A DNA stretch of 64,000 nucleotides. Origin: a marine bacterium B5-7. GTDB lineage: Bacteria > Pseudomonadota > Gammaproteobacteria > Arenicellales > CAJQKF01. Shown piece after piece: positions 60,953 through 64,000 of this stretch. The translations under genes and the position numbers were made by a program. The notes beneath the pieces are model-generated. The model was not told where the DNA came from and ran no database searches. It was given only the letters and a program-made list of their open reading frames with translations. The stretch lies in the NCBI GenBank assembly GCA_021604525.1, contig BQJD01000015.1:1-64000 (forward strand), given 5' to 3'. Position 1 is the stretch's first letter. Each line of letters begins with the position of its first letter.

Positions 60953-61582
60953 ATGGCGATTGACCTCAGTGAACTGCGCGACATCGACATTGCCGACATT
61001 GGCAGCTGGCCGCAGTGGTTAAAAACAATTGCCGTGTTTGCCGTATTCTGCGGGATCGTATATGCCGGATATCATTTTATCGTTCGCGAACAAGTGGAGG
61101 ACCTGACACGCCTTGAGACGGAAGAGAAAAACCTGCGCAATGTATTTTTAGACCGGAAGGCAAAGGCCATTAATCTGCCGGTCTACCGTGAACAAATGGT
61201 TGAGATGGAAGAAATGTTCGGCATTATGGTTGATCAGCTTCCTGACGAAACCGAGGTGCCGCAGCTTCTTGACGATATTACTCAGGCAGGACTTGCTCGT
61301 GGCCTCGAACTGTCACGATTCAAACCGCTGCGCGAACAGCTCGGAGATTTTTATTCAACATTGCCGTTCGATCTGCAAGTGGGTGGTAGTTATCATCAGT
61401 TCGGGCAATTTATCAGTGATCTTGCAGGCCTGCCAAGAATAGTGACCATGGGTAATATCACCATGGTCGGTTCACCCGACGGAACCCTTAAGGTTAACGC
61501 AGTAGTCAAGACGTATCGCTATCTGGACGATGACGAGGCCGGTGCTGCTGGCGACGATGCGCCAGTGCGTACGGTGAGGTAA
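60953..61582 (+). CDS. pilO: Type IV pilus assembly protein PilO
   Basis: A 209-residue bitopic protein from the ATG at 60953, which has a strong AGGGGTAGGG site four bases past the pilN stop. One transmembrane helix (WLKTIAVFAVFCGIVYAGYH) is followed by a coiled coil and periplasmic domain (LPFDLQVGGSYHQFGQFI). It forms heterodimers with PilN and contacts PilP. The stop overlaps the pilP start (TAATG). Confidence 0.94.
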   Translation: MAIDLSELRDIDIADIGSWPQWLKTIAVFAVFCGIVYAGYHFIVREQVEDLTRLETEEKNLRNVFLDRKAKAINLPVYREQMVEMEEMFGIMVDQLPDETEVPQLLDDITQAGLARGLELSRFKPLREQLGDFYSTLPFDLQVGGSYHQFGQFISDLAGLPRIVTMGNITMVGSPDGTLKVNAVVKTYRYLDDDEAGAAGDDAPVRTVR

Positions 61583-62136
61583 TGCCGGTGACTCATATGC
61601 AATCGTCCCTGATTCGATATCGTACCGTCATGGCTCTGCTGGCGCTGGTATGGCTTGCTGCCTGTACGCCACGTCCGGAACTCGACGACCTTCGCGCCTT
61701 TACTCGCGACGCATTCAAGGACAAACCACCGGAAGTTGAAGATATTCCCCGACTGGAGCCGTATGAGCCCTACATTTATACGGGTGAAGCGTTGGTGGAT
61801 CCATTCCTGTCATTGAATCTGCGCGGTAATCAGGCGACCACCGCGAGTAATGATAGCGGCAATGTATACGAACCCGAGCGGCGTCGCGAACCGCTCGAAC
61901 AGTTTCCACTTGACGCGTTGTCCATGTATGGCACCCTATCGCAAGACGGCACCATCTGGGCATTGATCGGTACGCCTGACGGCGGTACCCACCGCGTGAC
62001 CCTTGGCAACCACGCCGGGCAGCAAAATGGTAAGATAATTGAAATCACCGAGCAGGAAGTCGTATTGCGCGAAGTGGTAAAGGGTCCAACGGGCCAATGG
62101 GAAGAACGAAGAGCCACGCTCACCTTGGTACAGTAA
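61582..62136 (+). CDS. pilP: Type IV pilus assembly lipoprotein PilP
   Basis: A 184-residue lipoprotein with lipobox WLAAC (Cys28). A disordered linker with DPFLSLNLRG precedes the C-terminal beta domain (LDALSMYGTLSQDGTIWALI; HRVTLGNHAGQQNGKIIEIT). It connects PilNO to the PilQ secretin. A later ATG (sixth codon) is possible. The pilQ start follows its stop immediately. Confidence 0.93.
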   Translation: MPVTHMQSSLIRYRTVMALLALVWLAACTPRPELDDLRAFTRDAFKDKPPEVEDIPRLEPYEPYIYTGEALVDPFLSLNLRGNQATTASNDSGNVYEPERRREPLEQFPLDALSMYGTLSQDGTIWALIGTPDGGTHRVTLGNHAGQQNGKIIEITEQEVVLREVVKGPTGQWEERRATLTLVQ

Positions 62137-64000
62137 ATGGTCTTGTCAAAAATTCTTCACTTCACGGTCAATGCGATTGATTCGGGACACAACGTCTGCG
62201 GTAAGGGACGAACCAGGCGGTCATGGTTGTCATTGTTGTTGATCATTGCGTTGTCGACGGTTGCGTTCGGTAGTCATGCCCAGGAGCTTTCAGACCTGCG
62301 TTGGCTTGATACGAAGTCCGCTATATTTGAAATCCATACTTCTGCCGAGGCGCCCTACACTACCGAGGTTCTTGACAACGGCTACCGGCTGCGACTGTCT
62401 TTCCCTGGCGCAAAGTTGAATCGTAACATTCGTGATATCAGCGAAGCCGGTATTGTGCGCGGTGTTTTCCCCTATGAAACCGATTCCCCGAATCGGGCGA
62501 ATTTCGACATATTATTAACAAGTACAGGGCATCTTGATATTCAACGGATTGCTGACGGTTACCGGGTGAGTATTGTCGAAGGTGTAGCCGATCTGGCACA
62601 GACCGCCGCCGCCAAAGCGGCAGAGCAAAGTGCGGCGGTGAGTACCAGTGCCGATCCTGGACCGTATGCCGGTCTGACGGAACTTGAGCGTCAAGTACTG
62701 GAAGAAATTCAATCAACCACCAGCGAAGTCGCAGCGGCATCAGCAGTAGCCACCGCAAGTTCGTCCGCAGACTCTGATACTACCGAGGCGGTGAGTCAGG
62801 CGGCTCAGTCGGCAACCACCAGCAATGCCAGTACCAATAGTAGTGATCGGGCGCGGGTCGTGTTGCCAGCAGCAGGTACTGCAAAAGCTTCACAAACGGC
62901 TGCGAATACATCTTCGACCCCAGCACCGACTACAGTATCGACTACAGCGGCCAGTGTTGATGTTGCGACAGATGCCGATACCGTAGTTGTATCCACCGCA
63001 AAGGACAGTGCGGCTGATGTCATGCCACCGCCATTGGTTAACAACAATGCGGCCAGTGGCAATGTTGATGTAGTCAATATGGACGATGTCGTGAGCGAGG
63101 AAGTGGAACTTGCAGTTAGTCAAAGCAATGAGGTTGCCTACAGTAACGCACAGACCAACAGCGCACAGATCAATGAACCAACCGGCCAATCAGGCTCGTC
63201 GAATTCCGCACCGGTGGTTACCGTTTCAGCCGCAGCCGAGCAGACTTCCATGCCATCTGAAACGACTGACATGCCGGCAGAGCAGACTTCCATGCCTGCG
63301 GAGGCAACCAATCCGCAAATGACTGTCAGCACTGCTGGCAGTCTGCAGGACATCACCTATTCCCAGCTTCCCGGTGGCCGACTGCAGGTCAATTTTAATG
63401 TCAGCAACATGGCAGAAGAACCGGGGATATTCCGCACAAATCAACCGCCACGAATCGTGCTGGATTTCTTTGCCACAGACACGGATTTGGCCGACTCAAT
63501 GCAGCGAGTTGATTTTGGTGCGCTGGAAAGCATAGTCACTGCAGAGAGCGATGATCGTACTCGGGTCATCCTCAACCTCGTGGCACCGGTGGATTTTGAG
63601 AAGCGTGTTGACGGTAACGGTCTGGTGCTGGTGATGGAATCGCCCACGAGTGTTCAGGTGAGTAGCGCGGTACGCAATCGCGATGACCGGCCAATGTTCG
63701 AAAAACCCAGCGACGAGCTTGAATTCGCCGTTTCCGATGTCGATTTTCGGCGCACGCCGGAAGGCGGCGGCAAGATTACTGTCATGTTGACAAGTCCTGA
63801 GATCGGTGTCGATGTGCGTGATGAAGCGGGCGAGATACTTATCGATTTTCCAGGCGCCAGCCTGCCCCCAGAGCTCGAAAAGCGCCTTGACGTGACCGAC
63901 TTCGCAACACCAGTGCAAACGGTCGATACCTTTTTCACCGGCGCCGGTGCACGCATGATCATCAGTCCGGTGGGCGAGTATTCCTATTCGTCGTACCAGG
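62137..64000 (+). CDS. pilQ: Type IV pilus secretin PilQ (partial, N-terminal part)
   Basis: 621 codons are visible; the gene runs off the right edge. It has an N-terminal signal region (WLSLLLIIALSTVAFGSHAQ), a first AMIN domain (LRWLDTKSAIFEIHTSAEAP), then a long Ala/Ser/Thr/Val-rich linker from about residue 165 to 405, then further AMIN-type domains (VNFNVSNMAEEPGIFRTNQP; LDFFATDTDLADSMQRVDFG). The start of the pre-secretin region, DFATPVQTVDTFFTGAGARM, is also visible. PilQ is the outer-membrane pore for the pilus. The linker is unusually long. Confidence 0.95.
   Translation, partial: MVLSKILHFTVNAIDSGHNVCGKGRTRRSWLSLLLIIALSTVAFGSHAQELSDLRWLDTKSAIFEIHTSAEAPYTTEVLDNGYRLRLSFPGAKLNRNIRDISEAGIVRGVFPYETDSPNRANFDILLTSTGHLDIQRIADGYRVSIVEGVADLAQTAAAKAAEQSAAVSTSADPGPYAGLTELERQVLEEIQSTTSEVAAASAVATASSSADSDTTEAVSQAAQSATTSNASTNSSDRARVVLPAAGTAKASQTAANTSSTPAPTTVSTTAASVDVATDADTVVVSTAKDSAADVMPPPLVNNNAASGNVDVVNMDDVVSEEVELAVSQSNEVAYSNAQTNSAQINEPTGQSGSSNSAPVVTVSAAAEQTSMPSETTDMPAEQTSMPAEATNPQMTVSTAGSLQDITYSQLPGGRLQVNFNVSNMAEEPGIFRTNQPPRIVLDFFATDTDLADSMQRVDFGALESIVTAESDDRTRVILNLVAPVDFEKRVDGNGLVLVMESPTSVQVSSAVRNRDDRPMFEKPSDELEFAVSDVDFRRTPEGGGKITVMLTSPEIGVDVRDEAGEILIDFPGASLPPELEKRLDVTDFATPVQTVDTFFTGAGARMIISPVGEYSYSSYQ
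63238..63296 (+). repeat. Short direct repeat in the pilQ linker
   Basis: GAGCAGACTTCCATGCC occurs at 63238-63254 and 63280-63296, 42 bases (14 codons) apart and in frame, encoding EQTSMP twice. It is probably a slipped duplication in a disordered linker. Confidence 0.7.

Noticed and set aside
1-64000. CRISPR arrays, tRNA or rRNA genes, transposases, integrases, prophage
   Set aside because: No regularly spaced repeats, no cloverleaf or rRNA-like stretches, and no transposase, integrase or phage structural protein were seen in any frame.

Overview
The window is a dense stretch of about 64 kb from a gammaproteobacterial chromosome, roughly 55% GC by eye. The best taxonomic evidence is the conserved order rsmI / lpoA-yraN-diaA-dolP, the mrcA-pilMNOPQ block, and icd with aceK. 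There are no rRNA or tRNA genes, CRISPR arrays, transposases or integrases. Most genes belong to an ordinary free-living heterotroph with many sugar-acid, organic-acid and methylamine-type functions. Type IV pili and one phosphoribulokinase gene are also present; no RuBisCO gene lies in the window. Layout: 1-2.9 kb holds a spermidine-synthase-like / glutaredoxin / secreted-protein operon and a divergent EndoU-like secreted protein. 3-7.4 kb holds a MATE pump and a TRAP transporter (dctPQM). 7.5-8.9 kb is an ArsR-SRPBCC-GST operon with a duplicated operator. 9-13.8 kb carries aceK and icd, separated by a 1.66-kb AbiE-type islet bounded by a perfect 20-bp direct repeat; its toxin gene has lost its middle. 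14-21.8 kb has DUF302 and DUF1499 proteins, a class IV aminotransferase, and an operon joining a GcvT-domain FAD oxidoreductase to a four-subunit succinate dehydrogenase/fumarate reductase-like complex. In that complex the usual covalent-FAD histidine position holds a cysteine. 22.2-25.5 kb holds two tandem isochorismatase-like hydrolases, a pirin and a LysR regulator. 25.6-35.4 kb is one catabolic locus of two divergent operons: a GntR regulator, a Gfo/Idh/MocA dehydrogenase and an SMP-30 lactonase on one side; a TctCBA transporter, an isopropylmalate-dehydrogenase-like enzyme, a DUF1537 kinase and a class II aldolase on the other. It looks like a complete uptake and oxidation route for a sugar acid, but it lacks the usual LtnD and OtnI enzymes of the tetronate pathway. 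35.4-40.3 kb has a glutamine-synthetase-like enzyme, a nitrilase-family hydrolase, SelO and a Sel1-repeat protein. 40.3-42.1 kb is a small accessory pocket with yefM-yoeB, a putative papain-like protein and an OGFr-domain protein. 42.2-45.4 kb pairs a divergent TrpD-like protein with phosphoribulokinase and a CbbR-type regulator. 45.5-48.3 kb holds a FadL-type porin and a PilT/PilU-like ATPase with an altered Walker B region. 48.6-64 kb is mostly housekeeping: LysR, rppH, rfaE2, dolP, diaA, yraN, lpoA, rsmI, mrcA and pilMNOPQ, with pilQ running off the end. A recurring pattern is a strong hairpin directly after the solute-binding-protein gene of both unrelated tripartite transporters (dctP/dctQ and tctC/tctB), which suggests post-transcriptional adjustment of binding protein relative to permease.
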